Below are positions 25,407 through 33,921 of a stretch of 42,451 nucleotides of DNA, piece after piece. The notes beneath the pieces were generated by a model. The model had not been told where the DNA came from. It ran no database searches and saw only the letters and a list, made by a program, of their open reading frames with translations. The position numbers and the translations under genes were made by a program. Origin of the DNA: Acidobacteriota bacterium (GTDB lineage Bacteria > Acidobacteriota > Terriglobia > Acidiferrales > UBA7541); assembly GCA_021324935.1 (NCBI GenBank), contig JAJPIE010000047.1:1-42451 (forward strand), written 5' to 3'. The first letter of the stretch is position 1. Every line of letters begins with the position of its first letter.

Positions 25407-27467
25407 TCAGTACAACTTTTCTCCCGGCTTCACGGCAAACGCCGCGTACCACGCGTCGATGTTTCGCACCGTGTCGGTGCGGTATTCCGAAGGCGCGTGC
25501 GGGTCGGTCAGCACCTGCTGCCGCAGCGCTCCTTCTCTCGCTTTCCCCGCGCGCGTCTGCCCGTAGGCCAGAAAAAACTGCTGATCTCCGTTGAATCCCG
25601 CTTGTTCCGGAGGAGTCTTTCCCGCCAGTTCCGCGCGATACGCGTCGTAGGACGCGGCAATTCCCGCCACGTCGGCGATATTTTCCGCCAGCGTTTGCTT
25701 CCCGTTGACGGTCAGGTCCGGAAACGGATGGTACGTGTCGTATTGCTCGGCGAGCTTCTGCGTCGAAGCCTCGAAGTGCGCCAGGTCCGCCGGCGTCCAC
25801 CAGTTTCGCACCCTGCCCTTGGCGTCAAACGCCGCGCCTTCCGTGTCGAACGTGTGGCTCACTTCATGCCCGATCACCGAGCCGATCGCGCCGTAATTGA
25901 ACGCGTCGGAAGCTTGTGCGTCGAAAAACGGCGGCTCGAGAATCGCCGCCGGGAAATTCAGCGCGTTTTGCAGCGGCAGATTCACCGCGTTCACCGTCTG
26001 CGGCGTCATCGACCATTCCCGGCGGTCCACGGGCTTTCCGATACGCGCCGCCTTTTCGTGGTACGCGAAAATTCCCGCGCGCCATAGGTTGCCGAACGCA
26101 TCGTCCGCCTTCACCTCGTAGCGCGAATAGTCCTGCCAGCGATCCGTGTAACCGATCCCGACGTACAACGTGTTCAGCTTCGCCTTCGCTTCCGCCTTCG
26201 TCGCCGGATCCATCCACGTCAGCGCGTCGATGCGCTTTTGGAACGCCGCCTTGATGTTTGCCACCATCTTCTCTACTCGTAACCGCGATTCCGGCGGAAA
26301 GTATTGCTTGGCGTACATCTGCCCCACCGCATCGCCGAGCAACGCATTCTCCAGCCCCATCGCGCGCTGCCAGCGCGGCCGCTGTTCGGATGCTCCCGTC
26401 AGCGCCTTGCCGAAAAACGCGAACCGTTCGTCCGCCAGCGCCTTGGGCAACACCCCCGCATTGGCTTCAATCAGGTGATACGCCAGCCAGTCTTTCCAGT
26501 CGTCGAGCGGCTCGGAAGCCACCAGCGCCGCCTCTCCTGCAAACGCGCTCGGCTGCCACACGATAAACGCCGTCTGCTTTTCCAGTCCGGCGCCGCGAAA
26601 ATATTCTTCCCAATCCAGTCCCGGCGCTCTAGCCGGAAATTCCGCCCGCTTCCAGTGGTTGTTCGCCTTGTGAACGTCCTCGTTTTGCGCCAGCGTCAGG
26701 TGCTTCTCGGCAATCGCGTGCTCAAGTTCCACAATCTTCGCCGCGCGCTCCTCGGCGCCGGAGAATCCCGCAAGTTGCAGCATCGCCGCCACGTGCTTCT
26801 GGTATTCGGCGAGCAGATTCTTCATTCGTTCGCTTTGGCCCAGGTAGTATTCGCGGTCCGGCAACTGCAACCCGCCCTGCAGAAGATACGGCGCATAGTG
26901 CTCCGAATCGTCGAAATCCGGCGCCACCCAAATCCCGAACAAATTCGGCGTGTGAAAATTCGTGTTGTTCAGCGCGTCCACGTCCGCGCGTAGCGTCTGG
27001 CCCAGCGCAAACGCCAGCACCCTTTTATCTTTGATCGCGGCAATCTGTTCCAGGTGCGGCTTCAGGGGCGTCAACCCCTTGGCCTCGATTCCGGCCTCGT
27101 CCATGTACGACTGGTAAAGATCCGCAACTTTCCGCGTGTCGCTGCCGAGCCTGGCGTGGGCCTTGACGGCATCTTCGATCAGCCCCTTCACGCGCTGATC
27201 GCTTTTGTCCCGCAGTTGCAGGAAAACGCCCACGCTGGCGCGGTCGGGGGGAATCTCGGTGCGCTTCAGCCATCCGCCGTTGCAATACCGGAAGAAGTCG
27301 TCGCCCGGCTTCACCTCCGGGTCCATGTTTTGCACCACAACCCCATGCCCGTCGCCAGCGGCATCTTGTGCACGCACGACCCATCCCCCCAGCGCTAAGG
27401 CAACCGCGACTCCGGCAATCGCTCTGCGGCTGCGCTTCCTGCTCCACTCCCATACCCGCTGATTCAT
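25407..27467 (-). CDS. M13-family metallopeptidase (PepO/neprilysin-like), C-terminal frameshift
   Basis: 686 residues from ATG 27467 (GGAGAACAGGGA upstream), with a signal or anchor segment (about 17-33). The zinc site is HEVSH (534-538) with Glu595 in ENIADVAG as third ligand, and the substrate-binding loop lies around VNAVNLPLQNALNFPAA. These are periplasmic oligopeptidases. The frame ends AVKPGEKLY then TGA, but one base off, the DNA continues LTPEQRVRIW and a TAG at 25378-25380, which is the normal M13 ending. One missing C after TAC explains it. The lost tail includes the family's conserved terminal Trp. A sequencing error is as likely as a real mutation. Confidence 0.85.
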   Translation of the reverse strand: MNQRVWEWSRKRSRRAIAGVAVALALGGWVVRAQDAAGDGHGVVVQNMDPEVKPGDDFFRYCNGGWLKRTEIPPDRASVGVFLQLRDKSDQRVKGLIEDAVKAHARLGSDTRKVADLYQSYMDEAGIEAKGLTPLKPHLEQIAAIKDKRVLAFALGQTLRADVDALNNTNFHTPNLFGIWVAPDFDDSEHYAPYLLQGGLQLPDREYYLGQSERMKNLLAEYQKHVAAMLQLAGFSGAEERAAKIVELEHAIAEKHLTLAQNEDVHKANNHWKRAEFPARAPGLDWEEYFRGAGLEKQTAFIVWQPSAFAGEAALVASEPLDDWKDWLAYHLIEANAGVLPKALADERFAFFGKALTGASEQRPRWQRAMGLENALLGDAVGQMYAKQYFPPESRLRVEKMVANIKAAFQKRIDALTWMDPATKAEAKAKLNTLYVGIGYTDRWQDYSRYEVKADDAFGNLWRAGIFAYHEKAARIGKPVDRREWSMTPQTVNAVNLPLQNALNFPAAILEPPFFDAQASDAFNYGAIGSVIGHEVSHTFDTEGAAFDAKGRVRNWWTPADLAHFEASTQKLAEQYDTYHPFPDLTVNGKQTLAENIADVAGIAASYDAYRAELAGKTPPEQAGFNGDQQFFLAYGQTRAGKAREGALRQQVLTDPHAPSEYRTDTVRNIDAWYAAFAVKPGEKLY

Positions 27468-27726
27468 TCCCTGTTCTCCTCTCCAAAACGCGCGCGGCCA
27501 CCGGCGCTCGGCGCCCAATTCCGAATAAACGTACAATCCCCCTGGAGGTTAGCAGTTGGCGCCAAATTGTTCGAACTGCTCCCTCCCGCGGGTGGGCCCG
27601 ACCGGCGCGATGAAGTGAGGCAGGTACCGGTACTCCGAAGTTTACTGAATATTATTCTCTTGCTACTAGAGCGCACCTTTATCTTTCGCTACAATCTGAG
27701 CGCGTTGCGCTTGGCCTGGAGTACCT

Positions 27727-28092
27727 ATGGTTTCATCTGCTTTCCAGCCGCCCAGCCGGAAGTCACTCACCCTTAGCCTCACCCGGCTGCTCACGGCGGC
27801 CTTGTTTGCCATTACTGTGGAAAACGTTTGGATCGATCCCTGGGTCCGCTTCCACTATCCCGATTTCCCTTCTCTGGCTCCCGAACCGCCGGGCATCCCG
27901 TGGCTGGCCACCTTTGCGGCGATCGGGATCGTCTGCGTTGTGCTGCTGGTCGGGCAAATCTTGCTGATGCGGCGCGCTGGCGTCTCCCTGCGCTCAAAGC
28001 TTGTTGCCGGCGCTTCCGTCGCCGCCGCCGTCGCTCTCTCGGTCCTCTGGTTCTGCGTCACCAGTGGCATCTCGCACGCCCCGCGTTTGTAA
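27727..28092 (+). CDS. Small three-helix membrane protein
   Basis: 121 residues with three predicted membrane helices (about 16-36, 57-82, 90-113) and a WIDPWVRFHYPDF loop between the first two that should face the periplasm. GGAG lies 6 bases upstream of ATG 27727, and a -10-like TACAAT is at 27690-27695. It converges on the TonB-dependent receptor gene. No family recognised. Confidence 0.6.
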   Translation: MVSSAFQPPSRKSLTLSLTRLLTAALFAITVENVWIDPWVRFHYPDFPSLAPEPPGIPWLATFAAIGIVCVVLLVGQILLMRRAGVSLRSKLVAGASVAAAVALSVLWFCVTSGISHAPRL

Positions 28093-28107
28093 TCTCCAGC
28101 GAATTCG

Positions 28108-30570
28108 CTACCGTTTGCCGAGGAAGCGCAAGCGGCCGGTGAAGGCGCGCCCCTGGCCGCCTTCAAAGGTCAGGTAGCTGGGAGTCACGCCAATCGCATT
28201 GATATTGTTGATCACCACGTCCGGATTCTGCCGGTCCGTCAGGTTAATCACCGCGCCGCGCACGGCGAAGAGGTATTTTCCGAAGCGGAATTTTTTCTCG
28301 AGGCTGAGGTCCAGGCTGGCGTAATCGGGAAAGCGCTTGTCGTTGGGCGCCCCGACCAGAAATTGCTCGGAGTTGATACTGCTGAACGGATAGCCGGTGC
28401 GGTACTCGAAAAGATAGGCCACTTCAATTCCCCAGATGCGCGTGGGAAACGTGCCCCACGCCAGCGCGCGGTTCGGCGCGTCCCAGGAAAGCGGGCCGCC
28501 CTGCTGAGGCGCGAAATACAACTGCCCCAGTAACGGGTCGAGATCCTGATCGGTGTTCGCCTTCGAGCGCGTGTAACTTCCGAAGATCGAAGCGCCGTTC
28601 TGGAAGGAGTGCCGGGCGGAAATGGTGGCGGCGCGATATTTGTCGCGGCGCGTGGTCTGCAGCAGAAAGTTGCTGCCGATCTGCCCGGGATTCAGCGTTT
28701 CGTAAACCAGTCCGTGATGCCCGTTGCGCGCCAGTAATTCCACGCTGACGATCGTCTTGCTGCCGAAGCGCTGCTGCCAGCCGGCGCTGGTAATATCGAA
28801 ATACGGCTGCTGCAACCCTCCCGCCGGCAACGTGAACCGGCTGGTCGCCGGCCCGCCAATCACCGCGCCGGTCGCCGGATTGTAAAGCGTATCGATCTGC
28901 GCTTGATCCTGGGTCTGCCCGATCACGGAAAGATTGAGTGGCGCGTTATAAATCCCCCAGCCCACGGAAAATTTCGAGTCGCCGCCCGAGAACGGCAGAT
29001 AATTCGCCGCAACACGCGGCTCCGCCATCGTGGCGTGCACGAGCTGGTCCCAATCGCCCCGCGCCCCCGCTTGCAGCACCCAATGCGAGTTCAACCTCCA
29101 GGTGTCTTGAAAAAACACCCCGGCCAGATAGTTGGTGACGTCAAACAGCGGATAGCCCGCGAACGTCGTCTGCCGCACAAGGCTTTGCGTGACGCCGAGC
29201 GGCGCATCGTACACGTTGATCGAGCCGCGGTCGCCATACTGGATCAGTTCGACGATCGAGTAGTTCATCCCGGCGGAAAGCGTGTGCGTGCCGTGCCACT
29301 CGAGGCTTGGATGAATCGCATCGGCAAAGAGCTGGTGGCGGCGGCTTTTTATCTCGGAAGTGAAATAATTGTTCCCTCCCGCGCCGTTCAGGAACAACTG
29401 ATACGGCTGCGTTCCTTGCGGGTTGGAGTCGCCATAGGTGCGGTCTTCCGCGTAGCCGATCTCCAGCAGCGTGTGGTTCATCCACAATTGATTTTTCACC
29501 GAGCCGAACAGCCGGTTATTGCTGTTGTCCGTGGTAGTCTGCTGCGGATGCAGCGCGTCCAGCCCCACGTTCACGTCGCTTTCGTTGTTGTAAAGAAAGC
29601 TGACGTGCACGCTGTCGTTCGGGGTGACATTCCAAAGCAGCCGCGAAAAGCTGTCGCCGCCCCAGTTTTCCTGGGTATTTGGCCCCGTGGGAATGTCTTT
29701 CTGCACCGCGAAGGTGTGATACACGGCGAAGGATTGCACGAACCAGAATTTGTCCTTTACGATTGGCCCGGAAAACGTGATGCGCGGATAGTAGTTGCCC
29801 AGGTGCGCGCCCTCCTGCACGTTGATGCCGGGAAGGAAATCGGTGGCGTTGAAGCGCCAGTGATCGTCGCCCTCGGGCGTTTCGAATTTCAGCAGCGCCG
29901 CGCCGGGGTGCGCGTATTCGGCCCCGAACCGCCCGGTCTCGACCTCCGCGTTCCGCAGGGCGTCCACAATCAGGCGCATGGTCAGCGAATTGTCCACCGG
30001 GCTGCCGGCTTCAAACCCATCCAGCATGAACAAGGAATCGCTGGAGCGCGCTCCGGCCACGTGAAGAATGTCCTGCGCGTCGCGCAGAATCGGCGGCAGC
30101 GCGATCAGGCTTTGCTGCAGATCGTGGGAACTGGGAATGGGGATGTAGAAGATCTCGTCGGAAGTCAGGGTGGCCGACTGCGGCGTTGACTCCGGCTCGA
30201 TGCGGTTCGGGTCGGCAACCACGTCGACTTTTTCTCGCACCTCCTGCTCGTGGTTCAGGGTGAAGAAAAATTCAGTGTCGCCAGGTGCGGGATGAATGCT
30301 CTGCCCACTCAGGACAAAGTAGCCCGTTTTTTCCATGTGCACCGAGTACGCGCCAGCGGATAGATTGGGGATGGAAAAATAGCCCGCGTCGTCGGTCTGC
30401 GCCGAATAAATCGCATCCTCTGAACTTATGAGCTTTACTTGCACGTTGGCCACCGGCAGCCCGTTTTCATCGAGCACGCGCCCGTGCAGCGTGAGGGGTG
30501 TATTCGCAGCGGCGCTCCCAGCCAACAGAAGCACCGCCACAAACGAAAAAATACGCACAGTACTCAACAC
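28108..30570 (-). CDS. TonB-dependent receptor with N-terminal carboxypeptidase-regulatory domain
   Basis: 820 residues. A signal peptide (about 1-22) is followed by a CarboxypepD_reg-like Ig domain at about 24-105 (LHGRVLDENGLPVANVQVKL), a plug-like region (about 130-240, IPSSHDLQQSLIALPP and AGARSSDSLFMLDGFE) and a long beta-barrel (WVLQAGARGDWDQ and many similar strands). It ends GRAFTGRLRFLGKR, a usual acidobacterial ending. Such receptors import or bind large substrates, energised by TonB. The domain order is characteristic of Acidobacteria, where these often take up plant or microbial oligosaccharides. Ligand unknown. Confidence 0.9.
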   Translation of the reverse strand: MLSTVRIFSFVAVLLLAGSAAANTPLTLHGRVLDENGLPVANVQVKLISSEDAIYSAQTDDAGYFSIPNLSAGAYSVHMEKTGYFVLSGQSIHPAPGDTEFFFTLNHEQEVREKVDVVADPNRIEPESTPQSATLTSDEIFYIPIPSSHDLQQSLIALPPILRDAQDILHVAGARSSDSLFMLDGFEAGSPVDNSLTMRLIVDALRNAEVETGRFGAEYAHPGAALLKFETPEGDDHWRFNATDFLPGINVQEGAHLGNYYPRITFSGPIVKDKFWFVQSFAVYHTFAVQKDIPTGPNTQENWGGDSFSRLLWNVTPNDSVHVSFLYNNESDVNVGLDALHPQQTTTDNSNNRLFGSVKNQLWMNHTLLEIGYAEDRTYGDSNPQGTQPYQLFLNGAGGNNYFTSEIKSRRHQLFADAIHPSLEWHGTHTLSAGMNYSIVELIQYGDRGSINVYDAPLGVTQSLVRQTTFAGYPLFDVTNYLAGVFFQDTWRLNSHWVLQAGARGDWDQLVHATMAEPRVAANYLPFSGGDSKFSVGWGIYNAPLNLSVIGQTQDQAQIDTLYNPATGAVIGGPATSRFTLPAGGLQQPYFDITSAGWQQRFGSKTIVSVELLARNGHHGLVYETLNPGQIGSNFLLQTTRRDKYRAATISARHSFQNGASIFGSYTRSKANTDQDLDPLLGQLYFAPQQGGPLSWDAPNRALAWGTFPTRIWGIEVAYLFEYRTGYPFSSINSEQFLVGAPNDKRFPDYASLDLSLEKKFRFGKYLFAVRGAVINLTDRQNPDVVINNINAIGVTPSYLTFEGGQGRAFTGRLRFLGKR

Positions 30571-30723
30571 TCCCGCAAACCCCTTTGACGCACAGCCGCA
30601 TTGCGGCCGCGCGGCGCTTGACGCCGCACGCCGCCTATTCCCCAGGCCGCCGCATCGGACAGGGTAAACGCATAGTCATGCTACCGCATTACGATTGCCG
30701 GAAGTTACGATTCCGCGCGCAAG

Positions 30724-33435
30724 CTATCTGCGCTTGCCTTTGGCCTTCGCGGCCCGCTGCCTGGCTTCCACCGCCGCCTGCGCCGCCGCCAGCCGTGAAA
30801 TCGGCACGCGGAACGGAGACGCGCTCACGTAATCCATGCCGGCCTGGTGGCAGAACTTGACGCTGTCCGCGTCGCCGCCATGTTCGCCGCAAATTCCGAC
30901 TTTGAGCTTTGGACGCGTCTTGCGGCCATTTTCGATGCCCCAGCGGATCAACATTCCCACGCCTTTGGTATCAAGCGTCTGGAACGGATCCCCCGCAAAC
31001 ACACCGGCCTTTTTTTCGTCCACATAGTCGGGCAGAAAGCGGCCCGCGTCATCGCGCGAGAGGCCCATGGTGGTCTGCGTCAGGTCGTTGGTGCCGAAGC
31101 TGAAAAATTCCGCAACCTCGGCGATTTCGTTGGCGAGCAACGCCGCGCGCGGCAATTCGATCATGGTGCCGACCAGATAAGGCAGCTTGACGCCGGCTTT
31201 CTGGATCAGGTCGTCCGCCACGCGCCGGGTAGCCTGTTCGAGGATGCCGAGCTCCTTTTTGTCGAGCGTCAGCGGAATCATGATTTCCGGCAGCACTTTC
31301 ACCTTGGCTTTCTGGCACTCGATGGCCGCTTCGATGATGGCGCGCACCTGCATCTCCAGAATTTCCGGATAGGTGATGGAGAGGCGGCAGCCGCGGTGGC
31401 CGAGCATGGGGTTGGCCTCGTGCAACTGCTCCACGCGGCGCGCCACGGTTTCCACCGGAATGCCCAGCTCCCTGGCGAGTTCCGCCTGCTTGGCGTGCTC
31501 GTGCGGCACGAACTCGTGCAGCGGCGGATCGATCAGGCGGATGGTCACCGGGAAGCCGTCCATCGCCTTGAATATGCCGATAAAGTCACGTCTTTGAAAT
31601 GGCAACAACTTATCCAGCGCCCTCACGCGCGCCTCGCGATCTTCCGCGACGATCATCTCTTGAATTGCGCGCTGCCGCTCATGGCTCTTCTCCGGCTGCT
31701 CGAAGTCGGTGAAGAACATGTGCTCGGTGCGGCACAAGCCGATGCCTTCCGCGCCGAACTCGATGGCCTTGCGCGCGTCTTGCGGCGTGTCCGCATTGGT
31801 GCGCACGCGCAGGCTGCGGATGCCATCGGCCCAGCTCATCACCGTTTCATAGGCCTTCGGCAATTGCGGGGTCACCAGCGCGAGTTGGCCGGCATAGACG
31901 ACGCCTTCGCTGCCGTCCAGCGTCAGCCATTCGCCTTCCTTCACCACTTTGCCGCTCTTCGATTCGGTCATCTGTTTGGTTTTGTAATCAATATCCAGGG
32001 TTTCCGCGCCGACAATGCAGCACTTCCCCCAGCCGCGGGCGACCACCGCAGCATGCGAAGTCTTGCCGCCGGTCGCCGTGAGGATGCCCTGCGCCACGGC
32101 CATGCCGCCGACGTCTTCGGGGCTGGTCTCGCGCCTAACGAGAATTACCTTATCGCCGCGCTTGGCCCACTCTTCGGCCTCGGCCGCGCTGAAGCAAACC
32201 TTGCCGACCGCCGCGCCGGGAACCGCATCAATGCCTCGTGCCAGTATCCTGGCCTCAAGCGCCTTCTTGTCCAGCTTGGAATCAATCACCGGATAGAACA
32301 ACCGCTCGATGTCTTCCGGCTTGATGCGCATCACCGCGTCTTCCTTGGTGATGAGCTTTTCGTTGGCCATGTCCATGGCGATTTTGAACGCGGCGGCCGG
32401 AGTGCGCTTCCCGGTGCGCGTTTGCAGCATATAGAGTTTCCCTTCCTCGATGGTGAACTCCATGTCCTGCATGTCTTTGTAATGGCCTTCGAGTTTCACT
32501 CGAACCTTTTCGAGCTGCGCGTAGGCCTTGGGCATCAGTTTCTTGAGTTCGGTCAGGTGCACCGGAGTACGGATCCCGGCCACCACGTCTTCGCCCTGCG
32601 CATTGGGCAGGTAGTCGCCGTAGAAAATCTTCTCGCCGGAGCTTGGGTCGCGCGTGAAGCACACGCCCGTGCCGGAATTGTCGCCGGTGTTGCCGAAGAC
32701 CATCTGGACGACGTTGACGGCCGTGCCGAGCAGCCCGGTGATCTTCTCGACGCGGCGATACGTGACCGCTTTCTCCGCCATCCAAGAACCGAACACCGCG
32801 CCAATCGCGCCCCAAAGCTGCTCCATCGGGTCGTCGGGGAACGCGCTGCCGGATTTTTCCTGGAAGTACTGCTTGTATTCCGCGACGAGTTCTTTCCAGC
32901 CGCTGGCGGGAACCTCTGTATCGTTCTTCACGCCGAGGCGCTTTTTCATATCGCGCAGGCGGTGTTCGAGGTCTTCCTTGGACATGCCCATCACGACGGT
33001 GGAATACATCTGCACGAAGCGCCGATAGGCGTCGTAGGCAAAGCGCTCGTTGTTGGTGGCCTTGGCGAGGCCATCGACGGATTTGTCGTTCAGGCCCAGA
33101 TTGAGAATGGTCTCCATCATTCCGGGCATGGAACGCGCCGAGCCGGAGCGCACGCTGACGAGCAGCGGGCTCTTGGGATCGCCCAATTTTTTCCCCGTGG
33201 CCTTTTCGAGTTTCTTAACGTTATCGAGGACCTGTTTCTTGAGTTCGGGTGGGTAGCGCTTCCCGTGCTTGTAAAAGTAGTCGCACGCTTCCGTGGAGAT
33301 GGTGAAACCCGCGGGCACGGGGAGACCAATCTTGGTCATCTCCGCCAGTCCCGCACCTTTGCCGCCCAGAAGGTCGCGCCATTCCCCGTCACCTTCCGCT
33401 TTGCCTGCACCGAAGAAATAGACCCACTTTTTCAC
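30724..33435 (-). CDS. ppdK: Pyruvate, phosphate dikinase
   Basis: 903 residues from GTG 33435 (GAGG upstream; the open frame extends further but the family starts at KKWVYFFGAGKAEGD). It has an N-terminal ATP-grasp domain (LLGGKGAGLAEMTKIGLPVP), a central swivelling phosphohistidine domain with GGKTSHAAVVARG, where His461 is phosphorylated, and a C-terminal PEP/pyruvate barrel (GTNDLTQTTMGLSRDDAGRF). It interconverts PEP + AMP + PPi and pyruvate + ATP + Pi in the cytoplasm, for gluconeogenesis or PPi-linked glycolysis. Same strand as glyS, but separated by 486 bases of repeats, so cotranscription is uncertain. Confidence 0.95.
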   Translation of the reverse strand: MKKWVYFFGAGKAEGDGEWRDLLGGKGAGLAEMTKIGLPVPAGFTISTEACDYFYKHGKRYPPELKKQVLDNVKKLEKATGKKLGDPKSPLLVSVRSGSARSMPGMMETILNLGLNDKSVDGLAKATNNERFAYDAYRRFVQMYSTVVMGMSKEDLEHRLRDMKKRLGVKNDTEVPASGWKELVAEYKQYFQEKSGSAFPDDPMEQLWGAIGAVFGSWMAEKAVTYRRVEKITGLLGTAVNVVQMVFGNTGDNSGTGVCFTRDPSSGEKIFYGDYLPNAQGEDVVAGIRTPVHLTELKKLMPKAYAQLEKVRVKLEGHYKDMQDMEFTIEEGKLYMLQTRTGKRTPAAAFKIAMDMANEKLITKEDAVMRIKPEDIERLFYPVIDSKLDKKALEARILARGIDAVPGAAVGKVCFSAAEAEEWAKRGDKVILVRRETSPEDVGGMAVAQGILTATGGKTSHAAVVARGWGKCCIVGAETLDIDYKTKQMTESKSGKVVKEGEWLTLDGSEGVVYAGQLALVTPQLPKAYETVMSWADGIRSLRVRTNADTPQDARKAIEFGAEGIGLCRTEHMFFTDFEQPEKSHERQRAIQEMIVAEDREARVRALDKLLPFQRRDFIGIFKAMDGFPVTIRLIDPPLHEFVPHEHAKQAELARELGIPVETVARRVEQLHEANPMLGHRGCRLSITYPEILEMQVRAIIEAAIECQKAKVKVLPEIMIPLTLDKKELGILEQATRRVADDLIQKAGVKLPYLVGTMIELPRAALLANEIAEVAEFFSFGTNDLTQTTMGLSRDDAGRFLPDYVDEKKAGVFAGDPFQTLDTKGVGMLIRWGIENGRKTRPKLKVGICGEHGGDADSVKFCHQAGMDYVSASPFRVPISRLAAAQAAVEARQRAAKAKGKRR

Positions 33436-33690
33436 GTTACGCCTCGCTGTAGTGGCCGAACTTCCGATCGGCCAAGTTGGATTCAAACTGTTGCCAAGCG
33501 CCAGTCGAAAGACTGGCCCTTTCACTCACTGACAGATGGGAGCGCGCTCGATTCGGATTGGAGCGCGGCGCCCGTTCCGCCGGAAGAAGCTCGCTGGTAG
33601 CACCGCCATTCCTGGCTGTGCTCGATCCTCGTGCACACCCTGGGTCGCACAGACAGGAATACCTGTGCCAGAAAAAGCCCAGTGCGCCAA

Positions 33691-33732
33691 AAATGTCGGC
33701 GCGCCGACATTTCAAGTAAAATCTGAAGGTTT
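33691..33732 (+). repeat. Palindromic element, copy A (palindrome plus tail)
   Basis: A perfect 22-bp palindrome, half-site AAATGTCGGCG, with an AscI-type GGCGCGCC centre, at 33691-33712. The tail (CAAGTAAAATCTGAAGGTTT) follows at 33713-33732. Between glyS (end) and ppdK (start). Confidence 0.9.
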
Positions 33733-33768
33733 GCCTAGCCTCCGTCAGCCGCAAACCCCCATCCTGCG

Positions 33769-33910
33769 GCTCAGGCCTTCAGGCTTGAGGGTTTCCCATT
33801 CCTCAGCCCAATCCTGCTTGGCAGGACCTGGCCACGGCATGAACCCTGGCAAGGCCTTGCGTCCATACAGCCGGGACACGGCTGGGAAAAGCCTCACCCC
33901 TGAAGGGGTG
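33769..33910. repeat. Composite hairpin repeat, copy 1
   Basis: Three blocks in order: a hairpin ending in GAGGGTTTCCC (33769-33797), TGGCAAGGCCTTGC (33847-33860), and GCTGGGAAAAGCCTCA followed by hairpin CCCCTGAAGGGG (33881-33910). The same blocks in the same order recur at 41007-41107. Confidence 0.6.
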
Positions 33911-33921
33911 CGCCAGAGAGG

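Larger units (their letters stand above)
33436..33921. other. Repeat-filled spacer between glyS and ppdK
   Basis: Holds one palindromic element (33691-33732) and one copy of the composite repeat (33769-33910). A further imperfect hairpin lies near 33649-33670 (CAGACAGGAATACCTGTGCC region). No gene is seen. The ppdK promoter or a glyS-ppdK read-through would have to cross these hairpins. Confidence 0.6.

Noticed and set aside
27467..27726. Replication origin with DnaA boxes near the skew switch
   Set aside because: No TTATCCACA-like cluster or AT-rich unwinding stretch was found in this or the 30.6-30.7 kb spacer; only the skew supports it.
30847..33600. 917-codon plus-strand ORF opposite ppdK
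   Set aside because: Shadow of ppdK; composition Arg/His/Ala-rich with no domain features.
33649..33670. Possible tRNA or structured RNA in the hairpin-rich spacers
   Set aside because: No acceptor, T-loop or anticodon arm arrangement could be drawn; the hairpins are short independent repeats.
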